Of a DNA stretch of 64,000 nt, positions 43,501 to 51,979 are shown one piece after another; positions within the stretch are counted from its first letter, which is position 1; each line of letters starts with the position of its first letter. Location of the stretch: positions 1,840,501 to 1,904,500 of the forward strand of contig NZ_JAJVCN010000004.1 of assembly GCF_021390435.2 (NCBI RefSeq), read 5' to 3'. The position numbers and the translations under genes were made by a program. This DNA is from Kibdelosporangium philippinense. GTDB taxonomy: Bacteria > Actinomycetota > Actinomycetes > Mycobacteriales > Pseudonocardiaceae. Under the pieces are notes generated by a model, which saw nothing but the letters and a program-made list of their open reading frames with translations, was not told the origin of the DNA and did not search any database.

Positions 43501-44799
43501 ATGGGCATCGTGATCGGCCTGGTGATGCATGCCAGGGGCAGCAAGACGTTCCGGGAAGCGGCGAGCACTCTTTCCGGCGTCACGCTCGAATGGGTGACCT
43601 ACGAGTACGAGCGCGAAATCCGGGCGGGCGTCGAGCGGCTGCTGGCGGACAAGCGGGTTGACGGGGTGCTGCTCGGGCTCGTCCCGTATACCGCGTGCCG
43701 TGACCTGCTGCCCGCAGATCTGCAGGTCACGGTCACCAAACCGGCCTCGCTCGACCTTGCCCTGATACTCAGCAGGGCCGCGGGGCGGGGATGGCCGATG
43801 ACGCCGGTCAGTATCGACACGTTCGAGCAGAGCATCGTCGACGAGGTTGCTGGGGCGCTTGATCTCGACGGGACCCAGATCGCCACCCTGCCGTATTCAC
43901 CGGACCAGTCAGCCACGGAGATCCTTCAGTTCCACCGCGACCATCCCGACTGCTACGTGATCACCATGCGCACCGCCGTCGCGCGTGAGCTCACCGGTCG
44001 GGTGATGACCGCGGAGAAGGTCGTGTCGGCTGTCCGGGCTGAACTGCATGAGCTGGCGTTGCGCATCGAGTCCGAACGGGCCAGCGCGCAACGGTTCGCG
44101 GCCGGTGTCTTCTTCGTGTCCAAACAGGATGGCGGGGTTGACCTGGACAAGGCCCGAGTCCGGCTGATGAACCTGCTCGTCGAGACGCCCGAGTTCGGCG
44201 ACGCTTGGATCGAGAATCGCGGCAGGCGTGGCGTTGTGGTGTTCGCGCACAAGGTGTTGTTCGAACGGATCACCGGCAATTGGGTGTCGGTGCCTGCGTT
44301 GGCGCAGGCTGAGGCGTCCATCGGGCTACGGGTGGTCGCCGGGTTTGGTGTCGGCGCCTCGGCTCGCAACTGTGTGCTGCTGGCGGAGCGGGCTGCGGCG
44401 CGTGCCGACCAGGAAGCGTTGCCGTGCGGCTACTTGATCGAGGACAACGGGCTGATGATCGGCCCGATGAGCGCGGCGCAGCCGTCGTTGAGTTTCGCCT
44501 ATCGGGGCCATCCCAGCGAACTCGAAGCTGTCGCGCGGGACGCGGGGCTCTCCGCAGTCACGGTGGCACGGCTCGCGGCGCTGGAACGCAGCCTGCGCGG
44601 CCAGCCCATCGCACCGAGCGATCTGGCCGACTCACTGGGCATCACCGACCCCAGCGGCCGTCGGCTGATCCGCAAGCTTGTGGCAAGCGGCCTGGTCAGG
44701 CCGGACGGAACCAGCCAGACACACCGAAAGGGGCGACCGACCCGGCTGTACCAGCTTTCGATCGACAACGCTGTCGACGCCAGGAGGGGCACGGTATGA
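43501..44799 (+). CDS. transcriptional regulator with degenerate GGDEF-like domain and C-terminal winged helix
   Basis: A 432-residue protein I cannot place in a named family. Residues ~1-170 look like a substrate-sensing alpha/beta fold (GIVIGLVMHARGSKTF; VDGVLLGLVPYTACRDLL). Residues ~190-330 resemble a degenerate nucleotide-cyclase/GGDEF fold (SIGLRVVAGFGVGASARNCV then LLAERAAARADQEALPCGYL) without the GGDEF signature. The last ~70 residues form a winged helix (PIAPSDLADSLGITDPSGRR; LIRKLVASGLVRPDG). It overlaps the binding-protein gene by four bases, so it probably senses the transported sugar. ATG 43501 is used; two in-frame GTGs precede it. Confidence 0.7.
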   Translation: MGIVIGLVMHARGSKTFREAASTLSGVTLEWVTYEYEREIRAGVERLLADKRVDGVLLGLVPYTACRDLLPADLQVTVTKPASLDLALILSRAAGRGWPMTPVSIDTFEQSIVDEVAGALDLDGTQIATLPYSPDQSATEILQFHRDHPDCYVITMRTAVARELTGRVMTAEKVVSAVRAELHELALRIESERASAQRFAAGVFFVSKQDGGVDLDKARVRLMNLLVETPEFGDAWIENRGRRGVVVFAHKVLFERITGNWVSVPALAQAEASIGLRVVAGFGVGASARNCVLLAERAAARADQEALPCGYLIEDNGLMIGPMSAAQPSLSFAYRGHPSELEAVARDAGLSAVTVARLAALERSLRGQPIAPSDLADSLGITDPSGRRLIRKLVASGLVRPDGTSQTHRKGRPTRLYQLSIDNAVDARRGTV

Positions 44800-46067
44800 C
44801 AATTGCCCGTCGAACGCTGCTCGGTTCCGCGGTGGCTCTGCCGCTGTTATCGGCGTGCGGCGCCGGTGCGAGGGGGACCGGCGCCGTGCGCTTTGAAGGC
44901 TGGGACTATGAATCTCAGTTGGTGCAACAGAATCTGGATCGGTTCACGGCGACGAACGCCGACATCAAGGTTGAGTACACGCCGATCACCAGCGCGCAGT
45001 ACGTCCGCAAGGTCGTCGCCGAATTCACCGGCAACAACGGCCCGGACGCGCTGTACTGCTACGACGACTCCCTGGCGAGCTGGGTGCAGGCGGGGTATCT
45101 GCAACCACTCGACGGCCTGCCTGGCGTTGACGAGATCTACCAGGGGATTTATGCATCCAACGCGCAAGCCATGACGTTCCAGGGGAAACGCTACGGTTTG
45201 CCGTACTACACCGACTGCCAGGCGTTGATCTACAACGCGGCCATGCTCGACAAGGCAGGCATCACAACTCCGCCAACGACCCTGGACGAACTCGAACAGC
45301 AGGCACTGAAACTCAAGAACGCAGGCGTTCTGCAGCATCCGATCGGCTTCGCGGCCCAGCTGTCGGACGCCTGGGCAGGCTGGATCTGGGGCCTGGTCTA
45401 CGGCAGTGGCGGCGCGATGTTCACCGACAACTTCACACCGTCGATGGCCACCGCCCAGAAGGTCTTCGACTGGGTCCACAAAGCCGCCACCACCAGCAAA
45501 ATCATCGACCCGGCAGGCCTGCAACTGACGCCGGTTCCGTTGGACAACGCGATGATGGCGGGCCAATACGCGTTCACGATCGGCTCCCGCTACGCACTGA
45601 GAACCTACAACGACCCGGCGAAGTCCAAACAAGCAGGCAAGATGAAGCTCGCGGCGATCCCCAGCATCGACGGCACGACAAAAGGCACAGTCAGCAGCAC
45701 GCGGATGTATTGCCTGTCAGCCAAAACAAGCGTCAAAGATCACGCGGTGAGGCTACTGAACTACCTCGGCGGCCCGGAAACCGCGCGGTTCTGGTTCATG
45801 CAACGCGGCCTTGGCTTCGCGTTCAAGGAAATGGCCGTCGACGCGGAAATCAAAGCAACACTGGCGAAGTTCGCCGAACCAGACGTCTACACCGGACTAG
45901 CCGAGAACGCCAAAGCACGCAATGTCCTTGGCGCGCCTTGGTATAGCGAGTTCGAGGCGGCGCTGCAGAAGAGCGTCCAGCAGCTGCTGACCAACCAGGC
46001 AGACGGCGCGGCAGTGGCCGCGAGCCTGGCCGAAACCGCGACCTCGCTGGCGAAGAAGTACTCGTGA
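44796..46067 (+). CDS. ABC transporter sugar-binding lipoprotein
   Basis: A 423-residue family-1 extracellular solute-binding protein. The N-terminus MTIARRTLLGSAVALPLLSAC has twin arginines and a lipobox (LLSAC). The mature protein shows FEGWDYESQLVQQNLDRFT, GPDALYCYDDSLASWVQAG and YGLPYYTDCQALIYN, typical of oligosaccharide-binding members. AGGAGGGG precedes the ATG, which overlaps the regulator stop. It feeds the two permeases at 46.8-48.5 kb. An antisense methyltransferase gene separates it from them, which is unusual. Confidence 0.9.
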   Translation: MTIARRTLLGSAVALPLLSACGAGARGTGAVRFEGWDYESQLVQQNLDRFTATNADIKVEYTPITSAQYVRKVVAEFTGNNGPDALYCYDDSLASWVQAGYLQPLDGLPGVDEIYQGIYASNAQAMTFQGKRYGLPYYTDCQALIYNAAMLDKAGITTPPTTLDELEQQALKLKNAGVLQHPIGFAAQLSDAWAGWIWGLVYGSGGAMFTDNFTPSMATAQKVFDWVHKAATTSKIIDPAGLQLTPVPLDNAMMAGQYAFTIGSRYALRTYNDPAKSKQAGKMKLAAIPSIDGTTKGTVSSTRMYCLSAKTSVKDHAVRLLNYLGGPETARFWFMQRGLGFAFKEMAVDAEIKATLAKFAEPDVYTGLAENAKARNVLGAPWYSEFEAALQKSVQQLLTNQADGAAVAASLAETATSLAKKYS

Positions 46068-46069
46068 CG

Positions 46070-46762
46070 TCAGCGCCGGGCAACCATGTTGAGGAACAAC
46101 GGCATGCGGCTCCACGCGCTGTCCGGATTCGGGTTGGTCGGCTCACGCAACCTCGTGATGGCAAACCCAGCGTCCGCAAGCGCTTCGGTGTACTCCTGCA
46201 GCGGCCGGTGTGCATTGTGGAACGTCATGCTCAACTCCTCCTTGTCGATCACGAACACCTCGTTTCGCTGCTCGTAGTACGGCTTGGAGATCACGAACGG
46301 CCGATCCACCTCCTCGCCTTCGACGAATTCGCCCGCGGTGTTCATCGGGTGAACGATCGCAAGCACCAAATGCCCACCAGGAGCCAGAATCCGCGCGATC
46401 TCACGCACGGACTCCCGCATCAAATCGATGTCGTGCAAGCTCATGAACGCGACCGCGCAGTCGGCGCTGCCGGTGGCGAACGGAAGCGCCGTCGCATCCG
46501 CCACGACTACCTGCGATTGCTCGCCTGCTGCGCGCGCCATCGTCAACGAGCGGTCGATTCCCACCACTCGGTGGCCGAGTTCTTGCAGGTCACGGGTCAC
46601 GCGCCCTTCGCCGCAGCCGATATCGACGGTCAGCCTGCCCGGCGGCGGGATCAGCGGAAGAAACGCGGCCCTGTGGTGCTGCCAATAGGAATCAAGGCCA
46701 GACGCCCGAGACCACTTGATCCAATCCGAAGCGTGGTTGTCCCAGCCTTCGTGCAGTTTCAT
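46070..46762 (-). CDS. class I SAM-dependent methyltransferase
   Basis: A 230-residue methyltransferase. Motif I is TVDIGCGEGRVTRDL, then VVGIDRSLTMARAAG, the acidic loop VVADATALPFATGSAD and motif IV-like AFMSLHDIDLM. No substrate can be predicted. It runs opposite to the sugar ABC operon between the binding-protein gene (2 bases from its stop) and the first permease (20 bases from its start). That suggests later insertion. Transcription through the operon would produce antisense to it. Confidence 0.85.
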   Translation of the reverse strand: MKLHEGWDNHASDWIKWSRASGLDSYWQHHRAAFLPLIPPPGRLTVDIGCGEGRVTRDLQELGHRVVGIDRSLTMARAAGEQSQVVVADATALPFATGSADCAVAFMSLHDIDLMRESVREIARILAPGGHLVLAIVHPMNTAGEFVEGEEVDRPFVISKPYYEQRNEVFVIDKEELSMTFHNAHRPLQEYTEALADAGFAITRLREPTNPNPDSAWSRMPLFLNMVARR

Positions 46763-46782
46763 TCCATCCCCCTGGGGTCACC

Positions 46783-47868
46783 GTGCGGCAGTTGAGTGAC
46801 AACGCGCGCGGTTACGCGATGAACGCGCCTGCGCTGATTGCGATCCTACTGCTTGTGGCATACCCGATCGGCTACTCCTTCTGGGTCAGCCTGCACCGCG
46901 ACAACCTCGCACAACCCGCGGCCCGCAAGCTGATCGGCCTGGACAATTATCTGTCCCTTGTGGACGACCCGGCATTCCTGGCCTCGCTCCGGGTTTCAGC
47001 GCTGTTTGTGCTGGTCGTTGTCGGTGTCACGGTCGTCATGGGACTCGTGCTTGCCTTGGTGCTGAACGAGACGTTCATGGGCAGGGGAGTGCTGCGCAGC
47101 CTCGTTCTGCTGCCGTGGGCGATGCCGGGAGTGGTCAACGGACTGATGTGGCGGACCGTCTTCGACGCCAAAACCGGTGCACTGAACGGACTGTTAACCG
47201 ACCTCGGGCTGATCGACTCTTACCAGGCCTGGCTGGCGTCCGATACTGGCGCCTTCTTCTTCACGGCGTTCGCGCAGGTGTGGAACACACTGCCGTTCGC
47301 GGTGATCATCTTGCTAGCCGGGCTGTCAACCATCCCGGGCGAGCTGTACGACGCGGCCAAGGTCGACAGAGCCGGTGTGTTCCAACGATTCCGCCAGGTC
47401 ACGCTGCCCTGGCTGCTGCATCCGCTGTTGATCGTGCTGATCTTGGAGACGATGAACGCCTTCCGTGCGTTCGACACCATCTACGTCCTGACCGGCGGCG
47501 GTCCGGGCGATGCGACGACCACGGTCGCGTTGCTGAGCGTGCAACGCGTGCTCACGTACACGGATGTCGGCCTGGGCAGCGCTTATGCCTGGGTGATCAC
47601 GCTCATCACGTTGATCATCTCGGTGGCCTATGTCGGGCTGCTCTACCGGAGGGGAGTTTCGAGGTATGACGACAGTTCCCCTCCGGTGCCGGATTCCGTG
47701 GAAGAAGATCGTGGTCTACGCGGCGGCCGTGCTCTTCGCGTTGTACCTCGTCCTGCCGTTCTACTGGATCGTCGCGATGAGCTTCATGCCCGAAGTCGAC
47801 GCGAACTCGGTGCCTCCACAGTGGATTCCCGAGCGTCCGACATTGGAGAACTATGGCGCCTTCGTTGA
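46783..47868 (+). CDS. ABC sugar permease 1, probable 3' frameshift
   Basis: MalF-type permease with six membrane helices; the EAA loop is IPGELYDAAKVDRAGVFQRFRQVTLPWL. The domain is complete through ITLIISVAYVGLLYRRG near residue 290. The frame then continues about 70 residues of unrelated, charged sequence across the start of the next permease. If one more G were present in the run at 47651-47654, the protein would end YRRGSFEV with a TGA overlapping the ATG at 47666, the usual ATGA junction. GTG 46783 is the start. Either a real one-base loss or a sequencing error. Confidence 0.75.
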   Translation: MRQLSDNARGYAMNAPALIAILLLVAYPIGYSFWVSLHRDNLAQPAARKLIGLDNYLSLVDDPAFLASLRVSALFVLVVVGVTVVMGLVLALVLNETFMGRGVLRSLVLLPWAMPGVVNGLMWRTVFDAKTGALNGLLTDLGLIDSYQAWLASDTGAFFFTAFAQVWNTLPFAVIILLAGLSTIPGELYDAAKVDRAGVFQRFRQVTLPWLLHPLLIVLILETMNAFRAFDTIYVLTGGGPGDATTTVALLSVQRVLTYTDVGLGSAYAWVITLITLIISVAYVGLLYRRGVSRYDDSSPPVPDSVEEDRGLRGGRALRVVPRPAVLLDRRDELHARSRRELGASTVDSRASDIGELWRLR

Positions 47869-48550
47869 TCCGACGGGTGCGCAGGCGATGGTCGGGTCCC
47901 GTGCCATCCAGGAAACGCCGTTCGCGTTGGGCAACAGCTTGCTTGTCGCGTCGATGACGGCCTTGCTGAACCTGCTGCTTGGAGTTTTCGCGGCCTACTC
48001 GTTCTCCCGGATCCGCTTCCGGGGCAGTCAGGTGCTGCTGATGGTGTACCTGCTGACCAGGATGGTGCCCGGCATCGTCATCATCATCCCGTTCTACCTG
48101 CTGATGCGGGAATTGGACCTGCTGGACACGTATTGGGCGCTGATCCTGTCGTACACCACCTTCGCATTGCCGGTGACGATCTGGGTTCTCAAGGACTTTT
48201 TCCGTGCTGTGCCAAGAGAACTGGAAGACGCGGCCCGAGTGGACCGGTGCGGCTGGTTTCGTACGATGTGGTCGGTGGTGTTGCCGATCTCCGCGCCAGG
48301 ACTCGTTGCCGCGGCGGTGTTCTCGTTCATGACCGCGTGGAACGAGTTCATGTTCGCGTTGTTTCTGACCAGTACGATCGCGTCCAAGACCATGCCGGTG
48401 ATCGCGGCCAACTTCGCGACGGACATCAATACGCAGTTCACGGTCATGGCGGCATCGGGTGTGCTGGCGGTGCTACCGCCGTTGGTGCTGGTGCTGATTT
48501 TCCAGCGGCTGATCGTGCAAGGTATGGCTGCCGGATCGGTGAAGGGGTAG
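47666..48550 (+). CDS. ABC sugar permease 2 (MalG type)
   Basis: A 294-residue inner-membrane permease with six helices. The EAA motif is VPRELEDAARVDRCGWFRTMWSVVLPISAPG. ATG 47666 is preceded by GGAGGGGAG and GAGG. It pairs with permease 1 and the downstream ATPase to import a sugar or oligosaccharide delivered by the lipoprotein. Three bases separate it from the ATPase gene. The sequence is intact. Confidence 0.9.
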   Translation: MTTVPLRCRIPWKKIVVYAAAVLFALYLVLPFYWIVAMSFMPEVDANSVPPQWIPERPTLENYGAFVDPTGAQAMVGSRAIQETPFALGNSLLVASMTALLNLLLGVFAAYSFSRIRFRGSQVLLMVYLLTRMVPGIVIIIPFYLLMRELDLLDTYWALILSYTTFALPVTIWVLKDFFRAVPRELEDAARVDRCGWFRTMWSVVLPISAPGLVAAAVFSFMTAWNEFMFALFLTSTIASKTMPVIAANFATDINTQFTVMAASGVLAVLPPLVLVLIFQRLIVQGMAAGSVKG

Positions 48551-48553
48551 ACC

Positions 48554-49579
48554 ATGGCCGAGGTTCGGATCGAAGGACTGCGTAAGGATTTCGGCAAGGC
48601 GACTGCGGTGGACGAACTGACGTTGACCGTGCGGGACCGTGAGTTCCTGACGCTGGTCGGACCGTCCGGGTGCGGAAAGTCGACCACGCTGCGGATGATC
48701 TGCGGCCTTGAACGGGCTACATCAGGCCAGATCTACTTCGACGACCAGGCCGTCGGGCACCTGCCAGCCAACAAAAGAGACATCGCGATGGTGTTCCAAT
48801 CGTACGCTCTCTATCCACACCGGACGGTCGAGCAGAACATCGGGTTCGCGTTGAAGATGATGCGAGTTCCGCGTAAGACGATCGACGGAAAGGTACACGC
48901 AGCCGCGAAAGCATTGGGAATCCTGGATTTGCTGGACCGTAAACCTCGGGAACTGTCCGGTGGTCAGCGGCAACGCGTCGCGCTTGGCCGAGCGATTGTT
49001 CGGGACGCTGGCGCGTATCTCTTGGACGAGCCACTGTCCAACCTAGACGCACAGCTTCGCGTCCACATGCGAGCGGAAATCAAGCGCTTGCACGCCGAGG
49101 TCGCCAGGACGTTCATCTACGTCACGCACGACCAGGTCGAAGCGATGACGATGTCCGATCGGATAGCGGTGCTGTCCGATGGCCGTTTGCAGCAGTGCGG
49201 CACACCGGAAGAGATTTACGAACGCCCAGCAAATCGCTTTGTGGCGGCGTTCATGGGAAGCCCGCCGATGAACTTCCTCTCCGGCGCGCGCCGCTTCGGT
49301 GTGTCCGTCCCTGATGACGCGGAGGTCGGCATCCGCCCTGAGCACGTTCGAATCTCGCCGACGTTTGTGGACGGATACGTGCCCGGTCGGGTGTTCGTGG
49401 CCGAGTTGCTGGGCGCGGACGTGCTCGTGACGGTCGATGTCGGCGACGAGTTGATCAAGGCAAGAGTTCCGGCGCCGTTCGATGCCGGTGTCGACAGCAC
49501 TGTCTACGTGGGAATAGATCCGGCGAAGATCCACATGTTCGCGGCGGCCGACGGTCGCGCGTTGCCTAGGGGAGCGTGA
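48554..49579 (+). CDS. ABC sugar transporter ATPase (MsmK/UgpC/MalK type)
   Basis: ATPase of 341 aa. Walker A is VGPSGCGKSTTLRMI, Q-loop VFQSYALYPHRTV, signature LSGGQRQRVALGRAI, Walker B YLLDEPLSNLDAQLR, H-loop YVTHDQVEAM. A C-terminal TOBE/OB domain (VGIRPEHVRIS) is complete. Many actinobacteria use one shared MsiK; this operon has its own ATPase. The TGA overlaps the next ATG by one base (TGATG). Confidence 0.95.
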   Translation: MAEVRIEGLRKDFGKATAVDELTLTVRDREFLTLVGPSGCGKSTTLRMICGLERATSGQIYFDDQAVGHLPANKRDIAMVFQSYALYPHRTVEQNIGFALKMMRVPRKTIDGKVHAAAKALGILDLLDRKPRELSGGQRQRVALGRAIVRDAGAYLLDEPLSNLDAQLRVHMRAEIKRLHAEVARTFIYVTHDQVEAMTMSDRIAVLSDGRLQQCGTPEEIYERPANRFVAAFMGSPPMNFLSGARRFGVSVPDDAEVGIRPEHVRISPTFVDGYVPGRVFVAELLGADVLVTVDVGDELIKARVPAPFDAGVDSTVYVGIDPAKIHMFAAADGRALPRGA

Positions 49580-49854
49580 TGAGGGATCCGGAGAACGCCG
49601 CCATAACCGTCCCATTGCCCGACGACTTCGAGTCATTCTGGGCGGAGACCTTGAAATCAGTGCCGGACTTGGACACGTCGATGACTTACGTGCCCGCACT
49701 GTCCACACAGGAAGTCGCCGTTTATGACGTTCGGTACACAAGCTACGCGGATGTCCGAGTCGCAGGCTGGTACGCTGTGCCCCGGGTGGACGGTCGCTTC
49801 CCGGCTTTGGTGAACTGGGCGTGTCGGAGTGGTGGACACGCGCAGGGGGCATAG
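49579..49854 (+). pseudogene. truncated acetyl-xylan esterase (AXE1) gene
   Basis: From ATG 49579 the protein matches the N-terminus of AXE1/cephalosporin-C deacetylase-type esterases (LPDDFESFWAETLKSVPDLD, YDVRYTSYADVRVAGWYAVP, GRFPALVNW). It stops after ~92 residues, well before the catalytic Ser-Asp-His region. The break coincides exactly with the dispersed GGTGGACACGG repeat at 49821-49840, and the last residues are encoded by the repeat. It was probably the last gene of the sugar operon, implying an acetylated substrate such as xylo-oligosaccharide. Confidence 0.75.
49821..49840. repeat. dispersed 20-bp repeat at the esterase break point
   Basis: GTGTCGGAGTGGTGGACACG is identical to 29237-29256 inside the nested inverted-repeat element. 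Here a single copy ends the truncated esterase frame. Confidence 0.8.
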
Positions 49855-49861
49855 TGGATGT

Positions 49862-50683
49862 GTGCGATGGGTTTCGCGGGTGGCGGTCGCGGCGGTCCTG
49901 AGTGGCGCGCCGTCCACTGTGCACGCGCTGCTGACCGGCCGCGATCCGTTGGCAGCCACCCGAGCCGCCGCAACGCTCGTCCCACGCCGGAAACCTGCCT
50001 CGCTAGCTGATATCACTGCGGGGTTCCAGGGTGGCCCGCGATCTGCCTTGCCTCAGCAACGCGAAACCACCGCATGGCTCGAGAGTGGCCCGCAACCTGA
50101 CCGAGCTCAGCCAATCAAGGCCGTCGCTGAGCCGCACGTACCTGGTCAGGCAGTTACCTCGCTTCAGCCGGGCCAACCCGTTGCCGACCCACATCTGCCT
50201 GGCCAAAACCCCGCCGTAACACCGCGCCCTGGCCAAAATCCCGCCGCACCGCACCGTCCACCGCAACAGGAATTCGCCCGGGGGACCCCCTTGATTTCAC
50301 GCTACCAAGGGGGTCTGACAGTTTTGGCTGGCGTGGCCGTTCACCTGGGGATATCGGTCTTCTGGGCGGCTGTCGTCGATGCGGTGGACCGGCGCCGCCG
50401 CCTTGACGGGGGTGGCCGGAGGTCTGGACTGGCTGTGGCGGACCCGCGGAGCGAGCGGCGTGGGCTGGGTGTGGTTGGTGGCGCGGTGGCCGGCCTGATA
50501 ATCGCCATCCTCGACCTGGAGATCATCGGCCGGCGCTATCCGGCGATCCGGGAACTGCCGAAAATCCCGCAATACCTCGATCACATCGTGTTCGGCGCGT
50601 TGGTCGTCAGACCACGGGCCGAGTCGGCCGGGTGGGCGTCAAACCGAACTGCCCCTTCAACATCCGGCCGCCGTCCGCGGTGA
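49862..50683 (+). CDS. hypothetical membrane protein with proline/glutamine-rich insert
   Basis: About 273 residues from GTG 49862 (VRWVSRVAVAAVLSGAPSTV). Membrane segments are AAVLSGAPSTVHALL, LTVLAGVAVHLGISVFWAAVV and VVGGAVAGLIIAILDLEIIG. Between the first and second lies an ~110-residue low-complexity insert rich in PGQ repeats (LQPGQPV, LPGQNPA, RPGQNPA), encoded by degenerate DNA repeats at about 50030-50280. The last ~27 residues overlap the end of the convergent glycoside hydrolase gene by 77 bases and look non-native, so the stop may have been lost. Function unknown. Confidence 0.55.
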   Translation: MRWVSRVAVAAVLSGAPSTVHALLTGRDPLAATRAAATLVPRRKPASLADITAGFQGGPRSALPQQRETTAWLESGPQPDRAQPIKAVAEPHVPGQAVTSLQPGQPVADPHLPGQNPAVTPRPGQNPAAPHRPPQQEFARGTPLISRYQGGLTVLAGVAVHLGISVFWAAVVDAVDRRRRLDGGGRRSGLAVADPRSERRGLGVVGGAVAGLIIAILDLEIIGRRYPAIRELPKIPQYLDHIVFGALVVRPRAESAGWASNRTAPSTSGRRPR

Positions 50684-51827
50684 GGCGCAGGTAGTAGTCC
50701 GACGAGCACGGCGTGCCGTCCTCGTCCAGCGCCCACAGGCCCGACCCTGAAGGCACCATTGAGGCGTTCTCCGCTGTCTTCGCGATCTGGTTGCCTTCGT
50801 TGTATTCGTCGAACATCGATATGTAGATGCCCTGCGCTCCCGCGCGGACGACGTTGTAGAACTGGCGCCACATCAGGTCTCCGTGTGCTCGTTGGCGTTC
50901 GGCGACGTCGCCTGGTAGGACGCAGGGCTGGTAGTCGATACCGTTGGCGTTGCAGTAGTTCTGGTCGGGCACTGTCACTTCGTTGTACAGCCGGTCCGAA
51001 TCGCCCGCGTTTCCTATTCGGCCGACCATCCATGGCGAGATCATGTTGAATGCTCGATAGACATCAGCGAAGCCTGGCCGCGAATCTCCTGTACCGGTTC
51101 GCCACCAGGTTGGCACGCCGCCCATCACGTAGCAGTTCTGGCTCTTGAACCAGTTGATCACGTCAAGACATGGGCCTGGTCCCCATGGGCGGCCGCTGTC
51201 GTTGAAACCGAATCCCCAGATGCCGACGACCGGTTTGCCGTTCTGGCGCGCGTAAGCACTTGATGACGTCAGCGCGGACATCTTCGACGTCCAGTCCGTC
51301 TTGATCTGGGACTGCATCTCCGTCCAATTCGTGACGTCGTACATGATGTAGAACTTGCGGCCGGTGGCTTCGGCGGCGGAACGCACCTTCGTTGCCATCG
51401 CGTCGCGGGTTGGGCCTTCTCCTCCGACTGGGTTGAATCGCTGCAATGCCGCTGTGTCGCAGCCGTATTGCTGCATCCATCTGAAATGGATGTCCACTGT
51501 GCTCTGGTCGTAGGATGAGAACAGGGTTGCGGGTTGACCGTTGTTCAAGGCTGGGTACGCGGTTTGGTACGTGCGGGAGTATTCGCGCATGTCCGGCCAT
51601 GCCTTGATCACGTTGTTGCTCAGTGATGGCGGTTGGCCCCAGTTGTGGCTCCAGTGCCACCAGCCGTTGATCGGCGCGCCGTCACCAGCGCAGGCGAACC
51701 AGCCTTGGTAGCCGACCGTGATCTTGCCGACCACGTCTCCTGGCGGGCTGGCCGCGAACGCTGGTCTGGGCGTGACCAGCAGTGATGTGCCTGTCAGGGT
51801 AAGGAAAGATCGACGTGTGAGTCCCAT
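50607..51827 (-). CDS. Tat-exported glycoside hydrolase-like protein (GH71/GH99-like)
   Basis: A 406-residue secreted protein. MGLTRRSFLTLTGTSLLVTP is a twin-arginine signal; GGAGAG precedes ATG 51827. The mature part starts KITVGYQGWFACAGDG and contains NGWWHWSHNWG, WMQQYGCDTAALQRF, FYIMYDVTNW and ISMFDEYNEGNQI. The last holds acidic residues near the end of a TIM barrel, as in GH99/GH71-type proteins annotated as xylosidase/arabinosidase. It could act on hemicellulose outside the cell, in keeping with the sugar transporter 3 kb away. Exact linkage unknown. Confidence 0.75.
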   Translation of the reverse strand: MGLTRRSFLTLTGTSLLVTPRPAFAASPPGDVVGKITVGYQGWFACAGDGAPINGWWHWSHNWGQPPSLSNNVIKAWPDMREYSRTYQTAYPALNNGQPATLFSSYDQSTVDIHFRWMQQYGCDTAALQRFNPVGGEGPTRDAMATKVRSAAEATGRKFYIMYDVTNWTEMQSQIKTDWTSKMSALTSSSAYARQNGKPVVGIWGFGFNDSGRPWGPGPCLDVINWFKSQNCYVMGGVPTWWRTGTGDSRPGFADVYRAFNMISPWMVGRIGNAGDSDRLYNEVTVPDQNYCNANGIDYQPCVLPGDVAERQRAHGDLMWRQFYNVVRAGAQGIYISMFDEYNEGNQIAKTAENASMVPSGSGLWALDEDGTPCSSDYYLRLTADGGRMLKGQFGLTPTRPTRPVV

Positions 51828-51979
51828 GTGGACTCTCCTCGACGTTGAGGTGCAGGGTTTCGCCACTCTACGAATCACTGACATAGGCCGACAACGGCTA
51901 AAGCCCAGAGAAAATCTTTATGGGATGCGATGAGTTTCGCGCGCTGCCCAGGTCTGTACGGGCAGGAAAGGAGCAAAAC

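Noticed and set aside
46783..47868. Permease 1 as a genuine C-terminally extended protein
   Set aside because: The extra ~70 residues are an out-of-frame reading of the next permease's start, and a one-base change restores the standard junction.
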